DNA from: Streptomyces roseochromogenus subsp. oscitans DS 12.976
GTDB lineage: Bacteria; Actinomycetota; Actinomycetes; Streptomycetales; Streptomycetaceae
Assembly: GCF_000497445.1 (NCBI RefSeq)
Contig: NZ_CM002285.1
Span: 3,176,466 to 3,189,808, forward strand
DNA length: 13,343 nucleotides
Reading direction: 5' to 3'
Shown: piece after piece, positions 1 through 7,476 of the stretch
How positions within the stretch are numbered: the first letter of the stretch is position 1
Layout: each line of letters starts with the position of its first letter
Notes under the pieces: model-generated
Database searches by the model: none
Told to the model about the DNA's origin: nothing
What the model saw: the letters and a program-made list of their open reading frames with translations, nothing else
Position numbers and translations under genes: made by a program

Positions 1-1320
1 GCACCGCAGGTGCCGCTCGGCCTCCTGCTCGTCGCCCTCGCGCAGCCGGGCGATCCCGACCTGGAGCGCGGCCTCGGTGTGCCCGGCGGCGGCCGCCCGC
101 TCGTACCAGCGCAGCGCCATCTCCGTGTGCTCCCCGGTGCCGCGCCCGGCATAGAGGATGCCGAGGTTGAACGCGGCGTCCACGCTGCCGGCCTCGGCGG
201 CCTTGGAGAACCACGGCTCGGCGCCGGTGGTGTCGCCGACCTGGAGCAGCAGGACGGCGAGCGCGTTGGCGGCCTCCCGGTGCCCGGCGTAGGCGGCGCG
301 CCGGTACCACTGCTCGGCCTGCGCGGTGCGCCCCTGCTCGGCGCAGAGCAGCCCGAGGTTGTACGCGCCGTTGTCGTCGCCTGCGTCCAGCGCCGCCCGG
401 TACCAGCGCTCGGCGGTCTGCGTCTCTCCGCGCTCGGCGTGCAGCGCGCCGAGCGCGTTGGCCGCGTTGCCGTCGCCGTCCTGGGCGGCGCGCAGCCACC
501 ACACGGCCGCGCTCTCGGTGTCCCCGGCGTCGCGCAGCAGGAAGCCGAGCGCGCAGGCGGCCCGGGCCTCGCCGTCCTTGGCCGAGGTCAGATACCAGCG
601 CCCGGCCTCCTTCAGCTCGCCCCGCTTCTCGAGGATCGCGCCGAGGTGCAGCGCGGCGCGCCGGTGGCCGCGCGCGGCAGCCTGGCGGTACCACTGCTCG
701 GCGTCGGTGACAGCGTTGTCGGCCGCGGCCTCGTCCTCGGGTCCGGCCGGCGGACGGTCGAGCGCGCGCGCCAGCCGGTAGGCCGCCTCCCGGTGTCCGC
801 GCTCGGCCGCCGCCCGCATCCAGCGCTCGGCGCCGACGTCCCCGCGGTGTTCCAGCAGATCGGCGAGTGCGTAGGCGCCGAGGACATGGCCCTGCTCGGC
901 GGACTGGCGCAGCCAGTACTCGGCTGCGGGCTCGTCCCCGCGCTCGCGGTGGTAGCGGCCCAGCGCGTGCGCGGCGGCGGCCGAGCCGGCGACGGCGGCG
1001 ATGCGCCACCAGCCGGCGGCCTCCTCGGGGTAGCCGCGCTGGTGCAGCAGGACACCGAGGTTGTTGGCGGCGGCCCGGTCACCGGCCGCGGTGGCGGCTC
1101 GCAGATGGGGTTCGGCTCCGTCGAGGTCGCCGCGGCGCAGCAGCATGGCGCCGAGGACGCTCGCCGCCTCGGCGTCGCCGCTCTGCGCGGCGAGCGCGAG
1201 GCGCACCTCTTCCTCGGCGTCCACCATGTCGGTCAACTCGTCGCGGGTCGGCTCCTCAACGGAAGGCTGCACAAATCGCCCTGACTCGAACAGAGTTGCC
1301 TTGTCCCCCATAACGTCCAT
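1..1320 (-). CDS. Sel1/TPR-like helical-repeat protein (C-terminus beyond left edge)
   Basis: At least 440 residues, open to the window edge, so the C-terminus is missing. After about 45 non-repeat residues starting MDVMGDKATLFESGRF, the protein is a chain of helical repeats with the pattern AA..LG.LL..RGd...AE.WYR.AA..G. I count eleven full repeats plus the start of a twelfth. Most are exactly 32 residues; one is 31, and the fifth (about 43) and eleventh (35) carry insertions. This fits the Sel1/TPR solenoid class, which scaffolds protein contacts and has no enzymatic site. No signal peptide or membrane segment is visible, so it is probably cytoplasmic. I chose the ATG at 1320 because AGGTGG lies 7 bases upstream; the in-frame ATG at 1311 is too far from it. 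It is separated from the upstream tRNA gene by a hairpin. Partners are unknown. Family is secure; role is not. Confidence 0.9.
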   Translation of the reverse strand, partial: MDVMGDKATLFESGRFVQPSVEEPTRDELTDMVDAEEEVRLALAAQSGDAEAASVLGAMLLRRGDLDGAEPHLRAATAAGDRAAANNLGVLLHQRGYPEEAAGWWRIAAVAGSAAAAHALGRYHRERGDEPAAEYWLRQSAEQGHVLGAYALADLLEHRGDVGAERWMRAAAERGHREAAYRLARALDRPPAGPEDEAAADNAVTDAEQWYRQAAARGHRRAALHLGAILEKRGELKEAGRWYLTSAKDGEARAACALGFLLRDAGDTESAAVWWLRAAQDGDGNAANALGALHAERGETQTAERWYRAALDAGDDNGAYNLGLLCAEQGRTAQAEQWYRRAAYAGHREAANALAVLLLQVGDTTGAEPWFSKAAEAGSVDAAFNLGILYAGRGTGEHTEMALRWYERAAAAGHTEAALQVGIARLREGDEQEAERHLRC

Positions 1321-1350
1321 CGTCGCACCACCTGCAACCTGGGTACACCC

Positions 1351-1379
1351 GGTATACCGCAGCCCGTGAGGTCACTTCA
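1351..1379 (-). promoter_or_regulatory. candidate promoter and operator-like palindromes upstream of the helical-repeat gene
   Basis: Reading the minus strand, TGAAGT (1379-1374) and TATACC (1356-1351) are 17 bases apart, a plausible -35/-10 pair with a poor -35. It would give a leader of roughly 25 bases before the ATG at 1320. The -10 lies inside the palindrome CGGTATACCG, and a near-copy, GGTACACC, sits at 1342-1349 one base from GGTATACC at 1351-1358. Two adjacent short palindromes over a -10 could be an operator. This is pattern inference only. Confidence 0.3.
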
Positions 1380-1482
1380 GCGTTTTGTCGACATGCCCAC
1401 AGGGAGACAAGTCAAACACACACCCCTCAACTCCCCACGGCGGCGCGGCCGTCCCTCCCCTCAGTACATGAGTTCGCACACC

Positions 1483-1518
1483 ACGAAGGCCCGGATCCCT
1501 TGGGATCCGGGCCTTCGT
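1483..1518 (-). terminator. perfect 17-bp hairpin downstream of tRNA-fMet
   Basis: Arms 1483-1499 and 1502-1518 are perfectly complementary over 17 bp around a 2-base TT centre (in practice a loop of at least 4). The core is GGCCCGGATCCC. It begins 7 bases past the tRNA 3' end on the minus strand, so it most likely terminates the tRNA transcript and insulates the helical-repeat gene. There is no clear T-run, as is common for Streptomyces terminators. Confidence 0.8.
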
Positions 1519-1524
1519 TCGCAG

Positions 1525-1598
1525 TAGCGGGGACAGGATTTGAACCTGCGACCTCTGGGTTATGAGCCCAGCGAGCTACCGAGCTGCTCCACCCCGCG
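1525..1598 (-). tRNA. initiator tRNA-fMet (anticodon CAT)
   Basis: A complete 74-base cloverleaf on the minus strand: acceptor arm CGCGGGG/CCCCGCT, D stem GAGC/GCTC, anticodon stem CTGGG/CCCAG with loop CTCATAA, and T arm GCAGG-TTCAAAT-CCTGT. Initiator hallmarks are present: a mismatched first acceptor pair (C1 against U72), A-U at pair 11-24 of the D stem, and three consecutive G-C pairs at the base of the anticodon stem. This makes it fMet rather than elongator Met. CCA is not encoded (CTG follows A73), so it must be added after transcription. Upstream, TATGGT (1617-1612) is a possible -10 with no good -35. It may instead be read through from the UPF0182 gene, which ends 41 bases upstream. 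Confidence 0.96.
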
Positions 1599-1639
1599 CC
1601 GTTGCCTGGTAACCATACCACGGCGCGGAGCGGGCTTGA

Positions 1640-4567
1640 TCAGCTCTTCTTACCGCTCCCGTTCTTGCCGCTGGTGGACGGGCCGGCCTTGGCCTCCGCG
1701 TCCTGCGCCCGCTTCAGCGCGGCCTTCAGATCCTTCTGGGCCTTGTCGTACGCGGTCCAGTCCGGCCCGTTCGGCCCCTGCAGGGCCTTCTGGCCGGCGT
1801 CGAACGCCTTCTGGGCGTCGTTCAGGGCCTGTTGGACGGTCGGATTGGTGGACGTGGGCGGATTGGTGGTGCCGGTGTCCGGTGGTGTGGTGGTCGAACC
1901 CGCCGTGCCGAAGACCTTGTCCAGGGCCTCGCCGAGCGTGTTCTCGAACGCGGTCTTGCCCTCATAGGTGACCAGCACCTTGCGCAGCAGCGGGTACTTC
2001 AGCCCGCCACCGCGCACGTACACCGGCTCCACATAGAGCAGTCCTCCGTCCAGCGGCACGGTCAGCAGGTTGCCGTACTCGATATCGGAGTCGCCGCCCT
2101 TGAGGAGCTTGATCGCGGCGGCGATGTCCTGTTCGGAGTTGAACTGGCTCTGCACCTGTTTCGGCCCGTCGACCGTCGTGCTGGTCGGCAGCTTCAGGAT
2201 TCTGATCTTGCCGTAGTCACCGCTGCCGGCCTCGGCGTCGACCGTCATGAACGCGCTGAGGTTGTCCCGGCCGTTGGGCGTGAACGTCGTCGACAGCGAG
2301 AACGCCTGCCGGCTCTGGTCGGGCATCTTCATGCTCAGGTAGTACGGCGGCACCGCGTTGCCCGACTTGTTCGTCGGGTCGTCCGGCACCTGCCACACCT
2401 CGCTGCCGGTGAGGAAGGTCTGCGCGTCCGTCACGTGGTAGCGGGTGAGCAGCTCGCGCTGGACCTTGAACAGGTCCTGCGGGTAGCGCAGATGGGCCAT
2501 CAGGTCGTTGGAGATGGCGTTCTTCGGCTTCACCGTGCCCGGGAACGCCTTCATCCAGGTCTTCAGCACCGGGTCCTTGGTGTCCCACTGGTACAGCTTG
2601 ACCTCGCCGGTGTACGCGTCGACGGTCGCCTTCACCGAGTTGCGGATGTAGTTGACCTGGTTCTGCTGGGCCACCACGGTGCGGTTGTTGTTGGTGGCGG
2701 TCAGCGAGTCGGCCGTCGTGTCCCCGAGGGTCGTACGGGACGAGTACGGGTAGCCGTTCGACGTCGTGTACGCGTCGACGATCCACTGGATACGGCCGTT
2801 CACGACCGCCGGGTAGGCGTCGCCGTCGATGGTCAGCCAGGGGGCGACCGCCTCGACGCGCTCCTTGGGCGTGCGGTTGTACAGGATCCGCGAGCCCTTG
2901 CCGATCGCGCCCGAGTAGAGGATCTGCGGCTCGTTGAACACCACCGCGTATGCGGCCCGGTTGACCGGGTTGTCGAGGTTGACCCCGCTCCTGCCGGTAT
3001 AGCTGGTGGTCTTCTCGCCGTTGTTGTCCGAGTAGTCGATCTCTTTCTGGGGACCGCCGACGATCGAGTATGTGGTGGTCTTCTCGCCGTAGTAGATCGC
3101 CTGCTGGTACGAACCGAGGGCGCCCGTGGACGGCATGTCGGACTCGGTGAAGACGGGCTGGCCCTGGAGGTCGGCCTCGGTGCCCTTGGCGGCGACCGCG
3201 CCGTAGCCGTGCGTGTAGCGGAAGTGGTCGTTGATCCAGTTGTTCTTCGGGATGCCGGCCAGGTTCAGCTCGCGCAGCCCGATGACCGTGTCCTGATCCT
3301 TGGCGTTCTTGCCGTCCTCCGTGCGGTACCGGTCGACGTCCAGGTTGGTCGGGAAGCCGTAGTAGTTCTTCATCTGCTGCAGCTGCTGGAACGTCGGCGA
3401 GACGATGTTCGGGTCCATGATCCGGATGCTTGCCGCGTCGTTCGCGTCGTCGCGCAGCTTGGTCTTGTCCTTCGTCGTGGACTGACCGGAGTACTCGGTG
3501 ACCTCGGCGTCGTCGATGCCGTACGCCTCACGGGTCGCCTTGAGGTTCTTCTGGACGTACGGGGCTTCCTTGGCCTGCTCGTTGGGCTGGACCTGGAACT
3601 TCTGCACGATCGCCGGGTACAGCCCGCCGATCAGGATCGCCGAGAGGACCATCAGGCCGAAGCCGATGACCGGCAGCTGCCAGGTGCGCCGCCACAGCGT
3701 GGCGAAGAAGAGCAGCGCGCAGATGACGGCGATGCAGAACAGGATCGTCTTCGCCGGCAGATAGGCGTTGGCGTCGACGTAGCGCAGGCCGGTCCATTCC
3801 CCGGTCGCCTTGAAGTCGCTGGACTTGACCGCCAGGCCGTACCGGTCGAGCCAGTAGGCGACCGCCTTCAGGGCGACGAAGATGCCGAGCAGCACCGACA
3901 GATGCCCGGTCGCCGCGGCGGTGGCCCGTGCGCCGGGGCTGGTGACGCGCAGCCCGCCGTACAGATAGTGCGTGAGCGCGGCGGCGATCAGGCACAGGAT
4001 GGCGGCGGCGAAGCCGAAGCCGAGCAGAAAGCGGTACCAGGGCAGATCGAAGGCGTAGAAGGAGATGTCGAGGTGGAACTGGGGGTCCTTCTGGTGGAAG
4101 GGCACGCCATTGACCCACATCAGCCAGGTCCGCCACTGGCCGGCCGCCGAGGCACCGGCGATCAGGCCGACGAGCGCGGTGACGGCGAGCAGCAGCCACC
4201 TCTTGTACGGCGCGATGCCCATCCGGTAGCGGTCGAGGCTCTGCTGCTCCATGGACATGGCGCTCAGCGGGGGCCGCAGCCGGTGCGCCAGCCAGATGTT
4301 GACCCCCACCGCGACCGCCATCAGCAGACCGAAGACGAAGAAGAGGCCGATCTTGGTCCACAGCGTGGTCGTGAACACGGACGAGTAGTGCACCGACCGG
4401 TACCACAGCCAGTCCGTCCAGAAACCCGCGAACATGGTGAACGCCATGCCGAGGACGGCCAGGACGCCCAGTGTCATGAGCAGGGTCCGGGCCCCCCGGG
4501 ACGGGCGGCCCGCTCTGATCCGCGGCCCCGTCGGGCCTCCGCCGCGGTCCGGCATCTGGAAAGCCAA
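1640..4567 (-). CDS. UPF0182 family seven-helix membrane protein
   Basis: About 975 residues, the normal length for UPF0182 (COG1615), a conserved actinobacterial family of unknown function. Hydrophobic helices are visible near residues 28-50, 72-95, 123-142, 177-202, 219-239, 272-291 and 297-321. A large soluble domain of about 560 residues follows, probably outside the membrane, then a Thr/Pro-rich linker (about 893-915) and a charged Ala/Lys/Asp-rich helical tail ending in KKS. I chose the TTG at 4567 because GAGGTG lies 6 bases upstream; it gives [10 protein letters not shown], the N-terminus I recall for Streptomyces homologues. The alternatives are GTG at 4576 and ATG at 4555, both without a well-placed site. 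It is divergent from the PPA1309 gene. Identity is sure; biochemical role is unknown. Confidence 0.95.
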   Translation of the reverse strand: MAFQMPDRGGGPTGPRIRAGRPSRGARTLLMTLGVLAVLGMAFTMFAGFWTDWLWYRSVHYSSVFTTTLWTKIGLFFVFGLLMAVAVGVNIWLAHRLRPPLSAMSMEQQSLDRYRMGIAPYKRWLLLAVTALVGLIAGASAAGQWRTWLMWVNGVPFHQKDPQFHLDISFYAFDLPWYRFLLGFGFAAAILCLIAAALTHYLYGGLRVTSPGARATAAATGHLSVLLGIFVALKAVAYWLDRYGLAVKSSDFKATGEWTGLRYVDANAYLPAKTILFCIAVICALLFFATLWRRTWQLPVIGFGLMVLSAILIGGLYPAIVQKFQVQPNEQAKEAPYVQKNLKATREAYGIDDAEVTEYSGQSTTKDKTKLRDDANDAASIRIMDPNIVSPTFQQLQQMKNYYGFPTNLDVDRYRTEDGKNAKDQDTVIGLRELNLAGIPKNNWINDHFRYTHGYGAVAAKGTEADLQGQPVFTESDMPSTGALGSYQQAIYYGEKTTTYSIVGGPQKEIDYSDNNGEKTTSYTGRSGVNLDNPVNRAAYAVVFNEPQILYSGAIGKGSRILYNRTPKERVEAVAPWLTIDGDAYPAVVNGRIQWIVDAYTTSNGYPYSSRTTLGDTTADSLTATNNNRTVVAQQNQVNYIRNSVKATVDAYTGEVKLYQWDTKDPVLKTWMKAFPGTVKPKNAISNDLMAHLRYPQDLFKVQRELLTRYHVTDAQTFLTGSEVWQVPDDPTNKSGNAVPPYYLSMKMPDQSRQAFSLSTTFTPNGRDNLSAFMTVDAEAGSGDYGKIRILKLPTSTTVDGPKQVQSQFNSEQDIAAAIKLLKGGDSDIEYGNLLTVPLDGGLLYVEPVYVRGGGLKYPLLRKVLVTYEGKTAFENTLGEALDKVFGTAGSTTTPPDTGTTNPPTSTNPTVQQALNDAQKAFDAGQKALQGPNGPDWTAYDKAQKDLKAALKRAQDAEAKAGPSTSGKNGSGKKS

Positions 4568-4719
4568 GGTGTGCACCTCGAAGTTCGCTGTCGATCCGTC
4601 AGGCCCTCGTGTTCGCGGACCCTCCGTGGCCCCCCGTGATCGCGGGCCAACACATATGCAACTTACTCACGCCGCACTCGGTTCCCGATTCCGGCGGTGA
4701 ACGAGGCAGGATTGTGACC

Positions 4720-5262
4720 ATGTCCAACACTCCCATGGCAGCGAGCCCGCTCACCCGGGCCGTACTCGAGATCGACGAGTACGTCTCCGGCCTCGGCTGG
4801 GACCAGCCCGCCCGCCTCTTCGCCCTCGTCGACACCACACGGCTGCGGACTCAGGAACCCGCGCTCGCGGCTCAGCTGGGCCTGGAGGACGCGTCCGAGT
4901 CCGCCGGTCTCACCCCGATCGAGCAGGACGAGCTCCCGTCCGGCAAGCCGCTGGACGAGTTCCTCGGCACCATCGCCTGGCCCGACGCGGTGGCCGGCTG
5001 CGCGCTCTCGGTGGAGCGCCTGATGCTGCCGCCGTCCGCGGAGGCGCAGGTCCCGCAGAACCTGAGCCAGGCCAAGCTGGCGACGTGGGTGGCCGAGCAC
5101 CCGGAGCGCCAGGAGGTGCGTATGACGGTCGCGGTGCTGCGCGACGGCGGCCGCGAGTCGGCGGTGCGGCTGCGCGAGAAGGACTCGCCGACGGAGGTCC
5201 TGACCGGCCCCGACCTGGTGCCCGGCCTGGCGGAGGCCCTGGCGGCGACGTTCGAGGACTGA
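4720..5262 (+). CDS. PPA1309 family protein
   Basis: A 180-residue soluble protein starting MSNTPMAASPLTRAV. It matches what I recall of the PPA1309-like actinobacterial family: N-terminal block LEIDEYVSGLGWDQPARLFA, then a central stretch including TIAWPDAVAGCALSVER. It has no signal peptide, membrane segment or recognisable catalytic motif. The ATG at 4720 is preceded by GAGGCAGG at a 9-base gap; the GTG at 4714 would be too close to that site. It is transcribed divergently from UPF0182 across about 150 bases in which I see no convincing promoter, and convergently with the PDZ protease. The neighbourhood hints at a link to the envelope module. Function is unknown. Confidence 0.88.
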   Translation: MSNTPMAASPLTRAVLEIDEYVSGLGWDQPARLFALVDTTRLRTQEPALAAQLGLEDASESAGLTPIEQDELPSGKPLDEFLGTIAWPDAVAGCALSVERLMLPPSAEAQVPQNLSQAKLATWVAEHPERQEVRMTVAVLRDGGRESAVRLREKDSPTEVLTGPDLVPGLAEALAATFED

Positions 5263-5318
5263 CGCCCGCCGTCCTCCTCACATCCCGTGTGAGGCCTCCT
5301 GTGACGTCCTTTCCGGTA

Positions 5319-5362
5319 CGGCGATGGGGGTGCCCCTGCCTTTGCGGGGCGCCCCCAGCCGT
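5319..5362. terminator. bidirectional terminator hairpin between convergent genes
   Basis: Arms TGGGGGTGCCCC (5325-5336) and GGGGCGCCCCCA (5346-5357) pair with a single G-T wobble. The stem is extended outward by ACGGC (5319-5323) and GCCGT (5358-5362) across a 2-base bulge. It lies between the stop of the PPA1309 gene (5262) and the stop of the convergent PDZ protease (5375), so it can serve both. There is no T-run. Confidence 0.75.
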
Positions 5363-5374
5363 GTCAGGGACCGC

Positions 5375-6472
5375 TCAGCCCTTGGTGGTGCACTGGGGCA
5401 GCGCCGAGGTGTTCCCGCTGCGGATGTCCTTCAGCGCGTCCAGCGCGTCCCCGATCGTCTTCACCTTCACCAGCGTGAGCCCGCTCGGGGTGTCCTTGGC
5501 GGCGGATGCGCAGTTGTCGGCCGGCGTCAGGAAGTACTGGGCGCCCTTCTCGCGTGCGCCGACGGTCTTCATCTCGATGCCGCCGATCGGCCCGACGGTG
5601 CCGTTGTCGTCGATGGTGCCGGTGCCGGCGATGAACTTGCCGCCGGTCAGACTGCCCGGGGTCAGCTTGTCGTAGATGCCGAGGGCGAACATCAGACCGG
5701 CGCTCGGCCCGCCGACGTCGGCCAGCTTGATGTCGATGGTGAACGGGAAGGTGTGGTCGGTCCCGGCGGAGATCCCGACGATGGCGCGCTTGGCGCCGCT
5801 GTCGTCGGAGGTGGTCGTGGTGATGGTGACGTCCTGGGTCTTCGTCGCCGTCCTGTGCGCCTTCTCCGCGGCGGCCTGCTCCTTGGCGGGGACGACCGTG
5901 AAGACGACGTTCTGACCGGGCTTGTGCCTGGTGACGAACTTGGCGACATCGGCCGGCTGCTTCACGGCCGTGCCGTCGACGGCCTTGATCACGTCACCGG
6001 CGTGCAGCTTGCCCTCGGCCGGCGAGTCCTTGACCACGGTGGAGACGATCACCCAGGACTTCACCGGGATGCCCAGCTCCTTCAGGGCGGCGACCTTGGC
6101 GCTCTCCTGGGACTGGCTGAATTCCTCGGCGTTCTGCTGCGAGGACTGCTGCTCCGTCGTGCCGTTCGGGTAGAGCGTGTCGTGCGGGACGACCTTGGTG
6201 TCGTGGTCCAGCCAGCCGTAGATGGCCTCCACCAGGTTCATGCGGAAGTCCGCGCTGGTCACCCGGACGGTCGTCATGTTCAGGTTGCCGCTGGTCTTGT
6301 ACGTGTCGTGCCCGGTGATCTGCAGCACCGGCGCGCCGTCGTGGTTCCCCAGCGTGTTCACGGTCGGGCCGGGGGACATCTCCGCGTACGGCACGGGGAT
6401 GAGCACTCCGGCGCACAGGAGCGCGATCAGCATCAGGGTGGAGGCGAGCATCGTCGCGGTGCGGCGTGGCAT
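5375..6472 (-). CDS. YlbL-like PDZ plus Lon-type (S16) serine protease, membrane-anchored
   Basis: A 365-residue protein with one N-terminal hydrophobic helix (residues 8-26) that should anchor it with the rest outside the membrane. A conserved block follows (YAEMSPGPTVNTLG, 29-42). A PDZ domain occupies about 135-195, with the typical SPAEGKLHAGDVIKAVDG. A Lon-type peptidase domain (about 225-350) shows GGPSAG with the likely nucleophile Ser257 and GGIEMK with Lys302, the Ser-Lys dyad of family S16. No AAA+ domain is present, as is usual for YlbL-like proteins. Two cysteines near the end (321, 361) could form a disulfide outside the cell. The ATG at 6472 has no strong ribosome site, which is a small doubt. 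The gene lies 49 bases after the small membrane protein and may be co-transcribed with it. Substrate is unknown. Confidence 0.93.
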   Translation of the reverse strand: MPRRTATMLASTLMLIALLCAGVLIPVPYAEMSPGPTVNTLGNHDGAPVLQITGHDTYKTSGNLNMTTVRVTSADFRMNLVEAIYGWLDHDTKVVPHDTLYPNGTTEQQSSQQNAEEFSQSQESAKVAALKELGIPVKSWVIVSTVVKDSPAEGKLHAGDVIKAVDGTAVKQPADVAKFVTRHKPGQNVVFTVVPAKEQAAAEKAHRTATKTQDVTITTTTSDDSGAKRAIVGISAGTDHTFPFTIDIKLADVGGPSAGLMFALGIYDKLTPGSLTGGKFIAGTGTIDDNGTVGPIGGIEMKTVGAREKGAQYFLTPADNCASAAKDTPSGLTLVKVKTIGDALDALKDIRSGNTSALPQCTTKG

Positions 6473-6521
6473 GCCACGACAGTACGGGACGCCTCTGTCA
6501 GCGCACCGTCAGGGCACCCCG

Positions 6522-6695
6522 TCACGCGCCTCCGGCACCCGTGTCGGACTTCTCCATGGCCTCACGGAACCGGGCATAGCCGTCCAGCTCGGGGCCGTCG
6601 CCGCGCACTCTGCGAGTCCTGTTGGCCCAACTGCCCCACAGGCCGCCACCGATCGCGGCCACAAGCGGAATCAGCAGCCAGACAAGCGCCCCCAT
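6522..6695 (-). CDS. 57-residue single-pass membrane protein, conserved hypothetical
   Basis: The minus strand encodes MGALVWLLIPLVAAIGGGLW, then a basic stretch (NRTRRVRG) and a short acidic/polar tail ending DTGAGGA. GGGAGG sits 5 bases before the ATG at 6695, an excellent ribosome site, and codon use fits the genome. Residues 4-22 form one transmembrane helix, and the Arg-rich flank suggests the C-terminus is cytoplasmic. It sits 49 bases upstream of the PDZ/Lon protease on the same strand, so it may be a partner or regulator of that membrane protease; this is inference from position. I recognise no named family. Confidence 0.8.
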   Translation of the reverse strand: MGALVWLLIPLVAAIGGGLWGSWANRTRRVRGDGPELDGYARFREAMEKSDTGAGGA

Positions 6696-6712
6696 GCCGA
6701 CCTCCCAACGCC

Positions 6713-6769
6713 GTGAGCGTCCGCAACTGACTGATCAGCAGATTAACCATCCGCACTGACAACGCTCAC
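6713..6769. promoter_or_regulatory. spaced inverted repeat upstream of the small membrane-protein gene
   Basis: GTGAGCGT (6713-6720) and ACGCTCAC (6762-6769) are perfect 8-bp inverted arms 41 bases apart. Between them lies the palindrome CTGATCAG (6731-6738). The left arm ends 18 bases before the ATG at 6695, where an operator or leader structure would lie. I could not place a convincing -35/-10 pair here. A short 6-bp hairpin (CCGGTT-ACGC-AACCGG, 6779-6794) and a CCCTC/GAGGG hairpin (6876-6888) follow toward the MoaE stop and may be weak terminators of the MoaE transcript. Confidence 0.3.
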
Positions 6770-6890
6770 GCCAGGGGGCCGGTTACGCAACCGGAGGGAC
6801 GGGGGTGCTCCGGGTGACCGCTCGGTGCCTGCCCTCAGCAGGCTCCGACCCGCCCTCCCGTCGCCCGACCACCGTCCCTCGACGAGGGCG

Positions 6891-7349
6891 CTACGCGCCG
6901 ACCCACTCGTCTGTGCCGTCGGAGAACTTCTGGTGCTTCCAGATCGGCACCTCGTGCTTGAGATCGTCGATCAGCTTGCGGCAGGCGTCGAAGGCCTCGG
7001 CCCGGTGCGGACAGGCCACGCCGACGACCACGGCGAGATCCCCTACCCGCAGGTCTCCCACCCGGTGCACGGCGGCCAGCGCCCGCACCGGATACTCGGC
7101 CACGACCTTCTCGGCGATCCGCCGCATCTCGGCCTCGGCACTGGGGTGGCAGGAGTACCCGAGGGCGTCCACGTCCGCTCCGCCGTCGTGGTTCCGCACG
7201 GTCCCCACGAACAGCGCGACGCCCCCGGCCGCGTCGTCCCCGACCGCCTGGAACACCTCGTCCACGGAGAGCGCGCTCTCCCGGACCCCGATCAGCTTGA
7301 TGGAATCCTGCGCCGCCTGCTCACCGGGGTGCTCGTTCACCTGTGCCAT
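6891..7349 (-). CDS. moaE: molybdopterin synthase catalytic subunit MoaE
   Basis: A 152-residue protein with the full MoaE core. With thiocarboxylated MoaD it inserts the dithiolene sulfurs into precursor Z (cPMP) to form molybdopterin, in the cytoplasm. FVGTVRNHDGG (47-57) supplies the conserved Arg52. CPHRAEAF gives His115-Arg116. KHEVPIWK gives Lys131 and Lys138, whose 7-residue spacing matches catalytic Lys119 and Lys126 of E. coli MoaE. The end, SDGTDEWVGA, is typical. No moaD or other moa gene is in the window, so the partner is encoded elsewhere. The ATG at 7349 follows AGGGGT too closely for a good ribosome site; a GTG three codons on is an alternative. It lies 127 bases after the SDR gene. 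Confidence 0.96.
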   Translation of the reverse strand: MAQVNEHPGEQAAQDSIKLIGVRESALSVDEVFQAVGDDAAGGVALFVGTVRNHDGGADVDALGYSCHPSAEAEMRRIAEKVVAEYPVRALAAVHRVGDLRVGDLAVVVGVACPHRAEAFDACRKLIDDLKHEVPIWKHQKFSDGTDEWVGA

Positions 7350-7476
7350 ACCCCTATCGTGCCGCACGCCTGTGACACCGGGGAATACGAGATTCACCAG
7401 GCACGCGCGTGGAGCGTTTTGGAGGCTCGTACGACGTCGGTGCGCCGCCGGGCGATCCCACCCCGCCCGGCCGCCC

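Noticed and set aside
1525..1598. Elongator tRNA-Met or tRNA-Ile2 as alternatives for the CAT tRNA
   Set aside because: The C1-U72 mismatch, A11-U24 pair and three G-C pairs in the anticodon stem identify the initiator.
1832..4639. A 935-codon open frame antisense to the UPF0182 gene
   Set aside because: It mirrors the GC-rich third positions of the true gene; its translation is low-complexity Arg/Val/Gly/Asp without domains, while the minus frame is a full family match.
4577..4719. Promoters for the divergent UPF0182 and PPA1309 genes
   Set aside because: Elements such as CATATG and CCCGTGATCGCGGG catch the eye, but no -35/-10 pair with acceptable spacing could be placed for either gene.
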